Positions 8,517 through 16,654 of a DNA stretch of 64,000 bases are shown piece by piece. Under the pieces are notes generated by a model. The model was given only the letters and a program-made list of their open reading frames with translations, had not been told where the DNA came from and made no database searches. Where the stretch lies: the NCBI GenBank assembly GCA_016710015.1, contig JADJLR010000001.1, positions 434,001 to 498,000 of the forward strand, read 5' to 3'. How positions within the stretch are numbered: the stretch's first letter is position 1; every line of letters starts with the position of its first letter. This stretch comes from Flavobacteriales bacterium (GTDB lineage: Bacteria > Bacteroidota > Bacteroidia > Flavobacteriales_F > PHOS-HE28). A program made the translations under genes and the position numbers.

Positions 8517-8544
8517 TGCGATATGTTTCGTTGAACATATCGCA
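8517..8544 (+). promoter_or_regulatory. 11-bp inverted repeat, candidate ModE-type operator
   Basis: TGCGATATGTT (8517-8527), a 6-base spacer, then AACATATCGCA (8534-8544): a perfect 11-bp inverted repeat. Its AT-rich CGATAT...ATATCG arms and 6-bp spacing resemble ModE boxes. It overlaps a possible -7 element (TTTG at 8515-8518) and the likely start of transcription, a repressor-like position. A ModE-family gene begins 220 nt downstream. Confidence 0.6.
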
Positions 8545-8555
8545 CCCACCACCAC

Positions 8556-8762
8556 GTGAAGCTCTTGACCACCACCAGCATCCTGCTGTTCCAAATGGCA
8601 CTCTCGGCACAAACCCCGAGCGATGCAGTAGTTGCCGCAACGCCTATCGGTACGTACGATCTCGGCGAGGTGACCATTGTGGGAACGCGCCGCACGGATA
8701 CCACCTCCACAGTGGGGATCCAGAACATGGAGTTGTACAACCGAATGAACACGGCATCCTGA
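8556..8762 (+). pseudogene. truncated TonB-dependent receptor start (68 aa)
   Basis: A signal peptide (MKLLTTTSILLFQMALSAQ) is followed by a segment that reads like the TonB box and the first part of the plug domain (DLGEVTIVGTRRTD, then IQNMELYNRMN). In full-length receptors of about 600-900 residues the plug and barrel would continue; here a stop codon follows after 68 residues, and the next gene starts 2 nt later in another frame. It is either the remnant of a deleted receptor or a small exported protein. The 11-bp inverted repeat lies directly upstream, so the intact gene may have been controlled by molybdate. Confidence 0.6.
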
Positions 8763-8764
8763 AC

Positions 8765-9160
8765 ATGGGCGGCCAGCAACGATCACCGGTGCATGTGCGG
8801 GTATGGCTCGACACGGAGGAGGGCCTGTACCTGGGCGAAGGGCGGGTGCGCCTTCTGGAACTCATCGGCAGCACCGGTTCCATTTCCAAAGCGGCCAGTG
8901 CCCTGCGCATGTCCTACCGGCATGCCTGGCAGCATGTGCAGGACATGAATGCCGGAGCCAACGAACCCTTGGTACACAAGGTCCAGGGCGGGGCCGGTGG
9001 CGGTGGAGCCGAATTGACCACTGCCGGCGAACATGCCGTCACCATATTCCGCGAAATGCGGCAACGCATCGAGCACTACGCCGCAGAACTTGGGACCGCG
9101 AAAGCCTATCGCGGCCTACTGCACAAGAACATATCCACGGGGACCAAAACCCCACACTAG
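8765..9160 (+). CDS. ModE-type DNA-binding protein without molbindin domain
   Basis: A 131-residue winged-helix protein. The sequence from GEGRVRLLELIGSTGSISKA (residues 24-43) through ALRMSYRHAWQHVQDMN and the glycine-rich GGAGGGGAELTTAG wing matches the N-terminal DNA-binding domain of the molybdate regulator ModE and its LysR-like relatives. The C-terminal molybdate-binding (TOBE) domains are absent, so it either does not sense molybdate directly or works with another protein. The ATG at 8765 is the first in frame after the previous stop. It lies between a molybdate-type operator and moaA, which fits a molybdenum-related role. Confidence 0.8.
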   Translation: MGGQQRSPVHVRVWLDTEEGLYLGEGRVRLLELIGSTGSISKAASALRMSYRHAWQHVQDMNAGANEPLVHKVQGGAGGGGAELTTAGEHAVTIFREMRQRIEHYAAELGTAKAYRGLLHKNISTGTKTPH

Positions 9161-9200
9161 ACCAGCGCGGCCCATGGCCGCCATACCTAAGAACTGAACC

Positions 9201-9908
9201 ATGAAGATCATCGACCCCAAGACCGGAAAACGATTGGACGACAAAGGCCCTAAGCTGGACCCGAGCCTGAAAAAGACCGACCCGTTGAAGCGCACTGCGG
9301 AAAAGGGCATGGAAGCCGAGGAGGAGAGTTCGCCGATGGACCCGCCGGAGGCTTATGGGCACCAAGGCGAACGCACCCTCGAGCCGGGTCAACGCCACGC
9401 GCTCATCGCCCGGTACATGGAAGAGCATCAGGCAGCATTGGCTGTACTTGCCCGTTTCGAAGAGGCCATGAATGCGTACAAGACCTCGGGATACAAGCTG
9501 GATGACAGCATCAACGACGCACTTCGCGAGTTCTTCGCCTTCTTCGACGACAAGCTGTTGGACCACAACCGCAGGGAAGAAACGGAGTTGTTCCCCTTGC
9601 TGCACGAGCGCATGCTGGCCACGGGTGAACACAGCGGAGGCAGCGAACGGTCCACAGCGATCGATCTGATGGAGGATGACCATGTGAAGTTCATCCAACT
9701 GGGTGCGCTGGTCTTCAACCTGCTGGGACTTGCAGCACGCCTGCCCGACCTCGGTTCGCGCATGTTCACGTTCGAAACGGCGTTCGACAATTCCCGCGAG
9801 TTGATCGAACTGCTGCGCCTACACATCCATCGCGAGGACCATGTGCTCTTCCCAATTGCACAGGACTTGATCACCGCCGAAGAAATGGACCAGAACATGC
9901 GATCATGA
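9201..9908 (+). CDS. hemerythrin-domain protein with charged N-terminal extension
   Basis: A 235-residue protein. The first 60 residues are charged, Lys/Asp/Pro-rich and probably disordered. A hemerythrin HHE fold follows, with ligand motifs EEHQAAL, LLDHNRREETELFPLLHE, EDDHVKFI and LLRLHIHREDHVLFPIA. It would bind a di-iron site, and NO or O2 binding is plausible given the neighbours, but this is inference. Its last codons overlap the moaA ATG (9905), so the two are translationally coupled. Confidence 0.85.
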   Translation: MKIIDPKTGKRLDDKGPKLDPSLKKTDPLKRTAEKGMEAEEESSPMDPPEAYGHQGERTLEPGQRHALIARYMEEHQAALAVLARFEEAMNAYKTSGYKLDDSINDALREFFAFFDDKLLDHNRREETELFPLLHERMLATGEHSGGSERSTAIDLMEDDHVKFIQLGALVFNLLGLAARLPDLGSRMFTFETAFDNSRELIELLRLHIHREDHVLFPIAQDLITAEEMDQNMRS

Positions 9909-10912
9909 GCATAGCTGCGGACAGCCTTACGGACCGCTTCGGAAGGCGGCACACCTACCTGCGCATCAGCCTCACGGAGCGCTGCAACCTGCGCTGCTTC
10001 TACTGCATGCCGGCAGAAGGCATCGAGCTACGGCCGCGCCAGCATTTCATGCGTGCCGCCGAGCTGCTCACCATTGCACGCACCTTCACGGACATGGGGG
10101 TGCGCAAGATCCGCCTCACGGGAGGCGAGCCACTGGTACGCAGCGATGCCGCAGAAGTCATTCTCGGCTTGGGGCAATTACCGGTGGAACTGGCCATCAC
10201 CACCAACGGCGTACTGGTTGATCGCTTCGTGGATACCTTCCGGAATGCCGGGATCCGCTCGGTGAACATCAGTGTGGATACCCTGCAGCCTGATCGCATG
10301 GAGCGAATCACACGGCGCGACCACTTCCACCGCATCATGGCCAACATCCGGTTGCTGCTGGACGAGGGCTTCCATGTGAAGGTGAACATGGTGGTGATGC
10401 GAGGTGTCAACGACGATGAGGTCACGGACATGGTGGAATGGACCCGTTCCGAACCATTACATATACGCTTCATCGAATTCATGCCCTTCAACGGCAACCT
10501 TTGGGAAGAGGACAAGGGCGTATCGATGAGCGAGATGCTCGCCCGACTTACCGAGCGCTTCGGTGTAGACAGATATGAACGGCTCATCGATCGCCCGAAC
10601 GACACGGCCCGCAACTACCGGCTCTCCGATGGAAGAGGTACCTTCGCGTTCATCGCACCGGTATCGGAGCCCTTCTGCTCCACCTGCGACAGGATCCGGC
10701 TCACGGCGGACGGCAAGTTGAAGAATTGCCTCTTCGACCATGGCGAGGCCGACTTGCTTGGCATCCTGCGCAGCGGTGGCGACATCGCGCCGCTCATCCG
10801 TCAAAGCATCTTTGCCAAGCACGCGGTGCGGGGTGGCTTGGACACGGCTGAACGCTTCGCCGACCCGGTCCTGCATGGGCGGAACCGCAACATGACCACC
10901 ATCGGCGGTTGA
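9905..10912 (+). CDS. moaA: GTP 3',8-cyclase MoaA
   Basis: A 335-residue radical SAM enzyme of the first step of molybdenum cofactor synthesis, turning GTP into 3',8-cyclo-GTP. The radical SAM CxxxCxxC is at Cys27, 31 and 34 (ERCNLRCFYC). The GGEP motif follows (RLTGGEPLVR). The second [4Fe-4S] site is at Cys258, 261 and 275 (CSTC...NC), and the conserved C-terminal Gly-Gly (TTIGG) is intact. It overlaps the hemerythrin gene by 4 nt. Cofactor supply would serve a molybdenum nitrate reductase, and perhaps the molybdenum enzyme whose subunit begins the window. Confidence 0.96.
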   Translation: MSIAADSLTDRFGRRHTYLRISLTERCNLRCFYCMPAEGIELRPRQHFMRAAELLTIARTFTDMGVRKIRLTGGEPLVRSDAAEVILGLGQLPVELAITTNGVLVDRFVDTFRNAGIRSVNISVDTLQPDRMERITRRDHFHRIMANIRLLLDEGFHVKVNMVVMRGVNDDEVTDMVEWTRSEPLHIRFIEFMPFNGNLWEEDKGVSMSEMLARLTERFGVDRYERLIDRPNDTARNYRLSDGRGTFAFIAPVSEPFCSTCDRIRLTADGKLKNCLFDHGEADLLGILRSGGDIAPLIRQSIFAKHAVRGGLDTAERFADPVLHGRNRNMTTIGG

Positions 10913-10940
10913 GCCGGACCTCCAGATCCAATCAGCGAGC

Positions 10941-11615
10941 ATGGAGGACGTCCTGCTTCAACTTTTCCGAAACTATTGCACCCCGGAATGGCAGGAAGTG
11001 ACCCGTGCCAACCTCACCCGGCTCATCTACGCTCCGGGCGAGCCCATTTTCAAGGAGGGGCAACCTTGCCAGAACATGTACCTGGTGGCTCGTGGACGCG
11101 TAAAGGTCTTTGCACGGTACGGACCTGATACCGAAGTGATCCTGCGTTTGGTCGGGGATCATGAAGTGCTGGGGCACCGGGGTCTGGGTGATGATATGAT
11201 CTATCCGGTCACTGCGGAAGCCCTCACCGAAACCCGGCTCAACTTCCTTCCGATACAGGTCTTCAACGACCTGCTCAAGGCCAACCCGGAATTCTGTTTC
11301 CACTTTCTCTACTTCATGGCCGAGGAACTCAAGCGATCTGAAACACAACGGAAGGACCAACTCAACATGACCGTTCGGCAACGCGTAGCGTGGGGGTTGC
11401 AGAAGAACATGAACGCCTTCGGCTTCGATACACAGGACAAAAAGTTACTGACCTACTCCCTGTCCCGCAAGGATCTTACCGCTGTGGCCAACACCACCTA
11501 CGAATCCGTGGTGCGCACCTTGGCCAGCTTTGAGCAGGAGGGCATCATCGAGTTGGTGAACAAACAGATCCGGATCCTCAACAAGAGGCTGCTGGGAAAA
11601 GCGATCCGGGGGTGA
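10941..11615 (+). CDS. Crp/Fnr-family transcriptional regulator
   Basis: A 224-residue regulator. An N-terminal cyclic-nucleotide-binding-type beta roll (about residues 15-125, GEPIFKEGQPCQNMYLVARG) is joined by a long helix to a C-terminal winged helix with recognition helix in LSRKDLTAVANTTYESVVRTL (about 168-188). It lacks the N-terminal cysteine cluster of Fnr, so it does not bind an Fnr-type Fe-S cluster; haem or nucleotide sensing as in Dnr, NnrR or HcpR is possible. It lies 28 nt behind moaA. It is an obvious candidate to bind the TGAC-N4-GTCA boxes ahead of narK, norC and the nos operon, although that is inferred. Confidence 0.88.
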   Translation: MEDVLLQLFRNYCTPEWQEVTRANLTRLIYAPGEPIFKEGQPCQNMYLVARGRVKVFARYGPDTEVILRLVGDHEVLGHRGLGDDMIYPVTAEALTETRLNFLPIQVFNDLLKANPEFCFHFLYFMAEELKRSETQRKDQLNMTVRQRVAWGLQKNMNAFGFDTQDKKLLTYSLSRKDLTAVANTTYESVVRTLASFEQEGIIELVNKQIRILNKRLLGKAIRG

Positions 11616-11727
11616 CACATTCCCGTTCCACACCCCGCTCTGTCTGGCCGGTGTTCGCGCTGCCTGACGATGGTCATTGACACGTTGAGGCTGAATGGTT
11701 GCCTTTGCTTGGCGAACCCTTTTGGTC

Positions 11728-12372
11728 ATGGCAGCTTCAAAGAATATCAACTCCTCCGGACGCATCTTCAAGAGCAACGTACTTGAAGCGTTGACCAGAA
11801 CGCACATCTCCATCCCGCTTGCGATGTATTGGTCTGCTGGAGCAGCCAGCTTATGGTATTCCACCGCCCGACTCGGTATCAGTTGGTTCGTGACGATCCT
11901 TCTTTTCCTTGGCGGCATACTCTTCTTCACACTGATCGAGTACCTCATGCACCGGTACTTGTATCACATTCCCGCGACCACGGCGTGGCGCGAGCGGTTC
12001 CGGTATGTGGTCCACGGCGTGCATCATGATCACCCGCGGGACAAACAGCGTCTTGCGCAACCGCCCATTACCAGCATCCTACTCGCGGTAATCCTGCTCT
12101 CCCTGTTCCGCCTGATCATGGGTGATGCAGGCTTTGCGTTCTGTGGTGGTGTCCTGTTCGGATACAGCTCCTACCTCGCGATCCACTACGCCACGCATAT
12201 GCTGAAGCCTCCAAAGAATTTCTTGTCGGCTCTATGGAAGAACCACAACCTGCACCACTACGTGAACGACGATGGTGCATTCGGCGTGAGCAGCCCGCTC
12301 TGGGACTACGTATTCGGTACGATGCCAGCGGACCCCAAACGAAAAGCCGCCGAGCAAACGAACCTGCTATAG
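11728..12372 (+). CDS. sterol desaturase/fatty acid hydroxylase family protein
   Basis: About 214 residues with four hydrophobic segments and the histidine clusters of the di-iron fatty acid hydroxylase superfamily: EYLMHRYLYH, HGVHHDHP, HYATH and HNLHHY. The arrangement fits fatty acid 2-hydroxylases, which hydroxylate acyl chains in the membrane. The ATG at 11728 (MAASKN) was preferred over an upstream in-frame ATG at 11695. It lies 112 nt after the Crp/Fnr gene and may have its own promoter. The substrate is unknown. Confidence 0.85.
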   Translation: MAASKNINSSGRIFKSNVLEALTRTHISIPLAMYWSAGAASLWYSTARLGISWFVTILLFLGGILFFTLIEYLMHRYLYHIPATTAWRERFRYVVHGVHHDHPRDKQRLAQPPITSILLAVILLSLFRLIMGDAGFAFCGGVLFGYSSYLAIHYATHMLKPPKNFLSALWKNHNLHHYVNDDGAFGVSSPLWDYVFGTMPADPKRKAAEQTNLL

Positions 12373-12421
12373 GCGAGCATGGCTTGGGCCATGGCTTGAT
12401 CGATCCGGTGAGGCGCGGTTC

Positions 12422-12466
12422 GTGTGACACACCTCACACTCGGATCGCAGCGAAGAGAGACCTTTG
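12422..12466 (+). promoter_or_regulatory. Crp/Fnr-type palindrome and -7 element upstream of the DUF302 gene
   Basis: GTGTGA-N6-TCACAC (12422-12439) is a perfect inverted repeat that contains the Crp consensus TGTGA-N6-TCACA; it also reads as TGAC-N4-CTCA, one base from the Fnr-type boxes elsewhere in the window. GACCTTTG at 12459-12466 is one base from TAnnTTTG and begins 28.5 nt after the palindrome centre, the same spacing as at narK and norC. Confidence 0.6.
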
Positions 12467-12506
12467 CGGAACATTCTCTCGCGCATTTGCATCAATACCC
12501 AACATC

Positions 12507-12896
12507 ATGAACTACGCCATCACCCGCACGATCGACAACACCGACATGGCCGCCCTGAAGGAACGCACGGTGGAAGCGCTCAAGACGGAAGGGTTCGGTG
12601 TGCTCACGGAGATCGATCTGCAAGCCACCTTGAAAAAGAAGCTGAACAAGGACCACTTGCCGCACCTGATCCTTGGTGCCTGCAATCCCGGCTTTGCCGA
12701 CCAAGTGGTCACCTTGGAGCCGCGCATCAGCACCATGCTTCCTTGCAACGTCACCATCCGGCAACTGCCCGACGGCAGCCATGAAGTGGCCGCGATCGAT
12801 CCGGCGGCCGCCATGAGCGCGGTGAAGAACCCGGCCATCGAACCCTTTGCCGCCCAAGTGCGCGATGCATTGAAGCGCGTGATCGAGAAGCTCTGA
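12507..12896 (+). CDS. DUF302 family protein
   Basis: A 129-residue protein of the DUF302 family, recognised by the pattern VEALKTEGFGVLTEIDLQATLKKKL, then LILGACNPGFADQ and LPCNVTIRQLPDG. The family has a small alpha/beta fold of unknown function and often lies near redox and sulfur genes. The ATG at 12507 follows a Crp/Fnr-type palindrome and a -7-like element, so it may respond to the same anaerobic signal. A longer frame in the same phase upstream runs through the intergenic region and is not used. Confidence 0.85.
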   Translation: MNYAITRTIDNTDMAALKERTVEALKTEGFGVLTEIDLQATLKKKLNKDHLPHLILGACNPGFADQVVTLEPRISTMLPCNVTIRQLPDGSHEVAAIDPAAAMSAVKNPAIEPFAAQVRDALKRVIEKL

Positions 12897-13087
12897 GCCT
12901 TCGGCATCAGTCCACCCAATATTGCTCCATCCGGGTCTTCCGCACTTCGTGGAGACCATGATGCCTACTGAGCCTCATGGTCCACTTCGTGAGACCCTGA
13001 GGGAGCTTATCACTTCGAAGACCAGCTCAACTTCGGGTTGATCTGAGCTAAGAATTGGTATACCTTGGCAACATACATACCGAAAGG
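12897..13087. repeat. intergenic short repeats and hairpins
   Basis: CACTTCGTG occurs twice (near 12942 and 12979). ACCATGA and TCATGGT form 7-bp arms around 12956-12982, and TCAAC-TTCGG-GTTGA forms a small hairpin near 13027-13041. These may be terminator or mRNA structures; there is no gene here. TACCTTGG at 13061-13068 is a likely -7 element for the multicopper oxidase gene. Confidence 0.4.
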
Positions 13088-14809
13088 ATGAACGTTCAAA
13101 ATGATCTGGGACGTGGTCTTCCAGCGTGCGGAACAGGTCTCCGTGCGATCCGAATTTTCGGCTTGTCCGGTCTTCTTCTACCGGCGCTTGCTTTCACGCA
13201 GGTGCTCCAACCGCTGGCCATTCCGCCCCTGTTGGACATGGATACCTTCGACCTGGTCGTGGACGATCATGTTCACCAATTCTTCCCCGGAGTGAACACC
13301 ACCACCTACGGTGTGAACGGGGATCTGCTGGGGCCCACGCTTGTCCTGCATTCGGGAACCATGGCGCACATTCGGCTACGCAATGAACTACCCATTTGGA
13401 CGAACATGCACTGGCACGGTTTGCACATATCCGGGGAGGCCGATGGTGCGCCACCGCGCCAAGTCGATCCCGGCGATACTTGGGCCGTGGACTTCCCTGT
13501 GATGAACAAGGCCGCTACGTTCTGGTACCATCCGCATCCGCACATGATGACCATGGACCATGTGAACAAGGGCCTCGCGGGCTTCATCATCGTGCGCGAT
13601 GATGAAGAGGCCGCGTTCCAACTGCCGCGTACCTACGGTGTGGATGACTTCCCGATCGTGGTGCAGGACAGGAACTTCTTGCCCAGCGGCGACTTCGCTT
13701 CCGGCCCATACGGGGATACGGTTCTGGTGAACGGTACGCCGAATGCATTCGCGGAAATGCCCGCTCAAGTGGTGCGCCTTCGCCTGTTGAACGGATCGAA
13801 CGCGCGCATCTTTCGTTTCGGTTTCGATGACGGTCACGCTTTTCATGTCATCGGCAGCGATGGCGGCTTGCTGAACGCGCCTGTGGAAGTGGACCGCATG
13901 ACCGTGAGCAATGGTGAACGCTACGAAGTGCTACTGGACCTGTCGGGCATGGAAGGCGACAGCCTCCTGCTGATGAGCTACGGCAGCGAATTGACACCCA
14001 CCATGCCGGGGGCATTCAACCCCACATGGGAACCCAGCAGCCTCAACGGGATGGACTTTCCGGTGTTACGCATCCGTGTTACAGCCCCGACCACGGAACC
14101 GGTGATCACAATTCCGACCACCTTTGCGCATGTGGTGGTACCCGACATGGCCGATGTGAGCCGCACGCGCTGGAAGTCGTTCTCTGGCTTCGGCACTCCG
14201 GGTTCGGGCATGTTCATGATCAACGATCTGATGTTCGACATGGACGTGATCAATGATACCGTGCTATTGGGCGCCACGGAACGCTGGGTAGTGGAGAACG
14301 CCACCGACATGGCCCATGTGTTCCATATCCATGGGGGCTCCTTCTACGTCCTCGAACGAAATGGACAGCCACCGCCCGAGTGGGAGCGAGGGGCCAAGGA
14401 CGTGATCATGACGGATATGGCGGACCATGTGGAGTTCATCATGGAGTTCAACGACTTCGTCTCGGACGGTTGGCCCTACATGTACCACTGCCATAACCTG
14501 GTGCATGAGGACGGCATGATGATGTTGCAGTATATCGTGGTGGATCCGAGCACGCACACGCCCCCCGTTTCGGACGATGGGGAGATGGTCGTATTCCCCT
14601 CTCCGTTCTCCTCGTCCTTCACCTACCAAACCGACTTCGCCGTGGATGAGGTGTTATTGAACGACATGCTTGGCCGCACGGTACTTCGGCAACCGATGGA
14701 CGGACGGACCCGCGGCATCATCGACGTGCCCTCTTTGCCCACCGGCCCCTATGTACTGCGCTTGAAGGGCGATGACCGTTCCGTACAGCGCGTGGTCGTG
14801 CGGGAGTGA
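13088..14809 (+). CDS. multicopper oxidase with T9SS-type C-terminal tail
   Basis: About 573 residues. Three cupredoxin domains carry all four copper motifs: HWHG (108-111), WYHPHPH (146-152), HVFHIHG (410-416) and HCHNLVHEDGM (467-477), which supply type 1, 2 and 3 copper. The layout is that of CueO/bilirubin-oxidase-like laccases, not of copper nitrite reductase, which has two domains and about 350 residues. The last 75 residues (from EMVVFPSPFSSSFTY, with LPTGPYVLRLKG) resemble a type IX sorting domain, so the enzyme is probably surface-exposed or secreted. The ATG at 13088 fits a -7 element at 13061; the frame opens earlier at 13055. It may oxidise copper(I) or phenols. Confidence 0.9.
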   Translation: MNVQNDLGRGLPACGTGLRAIRIFGLSGLLLPALAFTQVLQPLAIPPLLDMDTFDLVVDDHVHQFFPGVNTTTYGVNGDLLGPTLVLHSGTMAHIRLRNELPIWTNMHWHGLHISGEADGAPPRQVDPGDTWAVDFPVMNKAATFWYHPHPHMMTMDHVNKGLAGFIIVRDDEEAAFQLPRTYGVDDFPIVVQDRNFLPSGDFASGPYGDTVLVNGTPNAFAEMPAQVVRLRLLNGSNARIFRFGFDDGHAFHVIGSDGGLLNAPVEVDRMTVSNGERYEVLLDLSGMEGDSLLLMSYGSELTPTMPGAFNPTWEPSSLNGMDFPVLRIRVTAPTTEPVITIPTTFAHVVVPDMADVSRTRWKSFSGFGTPGSGMFMINDLMFDMDVINDTVLLGATERWVVENATDMAHVFHIHGGSFYVLERNGQPPPEWERGAKDVIMTDMADHVEFIMEFNDFVSDGWPYMYHCHNLVHEDGMMMLQYIVVDPSTHTPPVSDDGEMVVFPSPFSSSFTYQTDFAVDEVLLNDMLGRTVLRQPMDGRTRGIIDVPSLPTGPYVLRLKGDDRSVQRVVVRE

Positions 14810-14822
14810 GGGCTTCACCTGC

Positions 14823-15275
14823 TCAAGTATCGCTGGCGTGCCACTCCGCCCAGCTCGTGGCGGTCTCCTGCAAACGAACCGCGAACAGTGACCCGCTTTG
14901 GGGCAGCGCGTTCTGCAAGCGCTCCACGATGTCCAGCAGTACGTTCTCGCAACTGGGCTGCCACGGCGTGAAGCATGTGCGACCGAACAACTCGTGGCCC
15001 GACGAGGCTTGATCGCGATCCTTCTCATGCAGGACCAAAGCGTGGTCGTAGTGTTCGATCACGGCATTTTGCACCAGCTTCTTCAGCTCCGCGAAGTCGA
15101 TCACCATGCCGTCCTTCGGATGATCCGTCTCCTCCCGTGGATCGCCGATCAGGGTAACGTCCAACACGTAGGAATGACCGTGGATGTTCGCGCATAGCCC
15201 GTCGTGGCAGCGGAGGGCGTGCGCCATCTCGAAGTGGAACCGCTTGGTAACGCGGATAGGATCCCGGGTGCTCAT
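14823..15275 (-). CDS. queD: 6-carboxy-5,6,7,8-tetrahydropterin synthase QueD
   Basis: A 150-residue protein of the 6-pyruvoyltetrahydropterin synthase family. The zinc ligands are His19, His32 and His34 (FEMAH, NIHGHSY), the catalytic Cys28 is in place (GLCANIHGH), and GMVIDFAELK and a late CENVLLDI segment are typical. QueD makes 6-carboxytetrahydropterin on the route to queuosine and other 7-deazaguanines. The ATG overlaps the tryptophanase stop by 4 nt, so it is the last gene of the minus-strand series that starts with tyrosine phenol-lyase or earlier. Confidence 0.9.
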   Translation of the reverse strand: MSTRDPIRVTKRFHFEMAHALRCHDGLCANIHGHSYVLDVTLIGDPREETDHPKDGMVIDFAELKKLVQNAVIEHYDHALVLHEKDRDQASSGHELFGRTCFTPWQPSCENVLLDIVERLQNALPQSGSLFAVRLQETATSWAEWHASDT

Positions 15276-16648
15276 GCCAGCGGCTCGAAGTGCGCGGTGA
15301 AGTGCCGAAGGAACCGAGGCTCCTTGGTGATGCGTACCCCACGAACATGCTCGCGTTGCTTCATCAGCTCCTCGAAGGTCTCCACCACGTATTCGATGTG
15401 GCTTTGCGTGTACACCCGGCGCGGTATGGCTAGGCGCACCAGTTCCATGGGTGCTGGTTTGAGCGTTCCATCCTCGGCGTAGGTGCCGAACATCACGGAA
15501 CCGATCTCCACCGTGCGGATACCGCCCAGCTTGTACAATTCACCCACCAAAGCCTGCCCCGGATAGTGATGCGGGGGAATGTGTGGATACAATTTCTTCG
15601 CGTCGATGTACACCGCATGCCCACCGATCGGCAGCATCAACGGCACACCCAGATCATGCAACTTCTGTCCGAGGAACAAGGTGCTCTTGATCCGGTAATC
15701 AAGGTAGTTGGGATCGAAGATCTCGCGCAAGCCGATCGCGATCGCTTCCATGTCGCGTCCGCTCAATCCTCCGTATGTCGCGAAGCCCTCGGTGATGATC
15801 AGCAAATTGATGCAGGCTTCGGCCAATTCGGTGTCCTTCAATGCAAGGAAACCACCCATATTCACCAGCGCATCCTTCTTTGCACTCATCACCGCACCAT
15901 CGCAAATGGCGAACATGCGTTGCGCGATCTCCCTGTAGGTAAGATCTTCCATGCCTTCTTCGCGGTGCTTGATGAACCAGCTGTTCTCCGCGATGCGACA
16001 GCAATCCAGCAGGAAGAGCACACCGTGGCGTTCGCAGATCGCAGCGATGCCTTCGGCATTGGCCATGCTCACAGGCTGGCCACCGCCGCTGTTGTTCGTT
16101 ACCGTGAGGATCACGGCACCCACATTGCCCTTGTGTTCCTTGAGCAAATGATCCAGCGCGGCAACATCCATGTTGCCTTTGAACGGATGCTCCAGCGCCG
16201 TGTCCTTTCCTTCGGCAATGGGGATGTCGATCGCCGTGGCACCACTGAACTCGATGTTCGCCCGCGTGGTGTCGAAGTGCGTGTTGCTGATGAAGACCTT
16301 GCCCGGCCCGCCGAGATGCCCGTAGATGATGCGTTCCGCTGCACGGCCCTGGTGTGTGGGTAGAATGTGCTTTAAGCCGGTAAGGTCACGCACCTCGCTT
16401 TCCATGCGTTCCCAAGAGCGTGACCCGGCATAGGCTTCGTCGCCCTCCATCATGCCTGCCCACTGCTTGGCGCTCATGGCGCTGGTACCGCTGTCGGTCA
16501 TGAAGTCGATGATGACCTCGTCGGACCGCAGCAAGAACGGATTGTAGTGCGCACGCTTCAGGTATTCAACGCGTTCCTCTTCGGTGCTGAGCGAAATGGG
16601 CTCGACGCTCTTGATGCGGAACGGTTCGATGACGGTCTTGTGCTTCAT
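15272..16648 (-). CDS. tnaA: tryptophanase
   Basis: A 458-residue PLP-dependent beta-eliminating lyase of the tryptophanase/tyrosine phenol-lyase family. The PLP lysine is in MSAKKD (Lys258), THQGR at 98-102 contacts PLP phosphate, and PRRVYTQSH lies near the end. At the position where tyrosine phenol-lyases carry a substrate-binding Arg (MERG), this protein has VEIGS, as in tryptophanases, so it should cleave tryptophan to indole, pyruvate and ammonia. It begins 6 nt after the tyrosine phenol-lyase gene and overlaps queD by 4 nt. Tandem copies of the two enzymes are unusual. Confidence 0.88.
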   Translation of the reverse strand: MKHKTVIEPFRIKSVEPISLSTEEERVEYLKRAHYNPFLLRSDEVIIDFMTDSGTSAMSAKQWAGMMEGDEAYAGSRSWERMESEVRDLTGLKHILPTHQGRAAERIIYGHLGGPGKVFISNTHFDTTRANIEFSGATAIDIPIAEGKDTALEHPFKGNMDVAALDHLLKEHKGNVGAVILTVTNNSGGGQPVSMANAEGIAAICERHGVLFLLDCCRIAENSWFIKHREEGMEDLTYREIAQRMFAICDGAVMSAKKDALVNMGGFLALKDTELAEACINLLIITEGFATYGGLSGRDMEAIAIGLREIFDPNYLDYRIKSTLFLGQKLHDLGVPLMLPIGGHAVYIDAKKLYPHIPPHHYPGQALVGELYKLGGIRTVEIGSVMFGTYAEDGTLKPAPMELVRLAIPRRVYTQSHIEYVVETFEELMKQREHVRGVRITKEPRFLRHFTAHFEPLA

Positions 16649-16654
16649 CGGTGA

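Noticed and set aside
13088..14809. Multicopper oxidase read as copper nitrite reductase NirK
   Set aside because: It has three-domain length and four laccase copper motifs including HCHNLVHEDGM; NirK is shorter with two domains.
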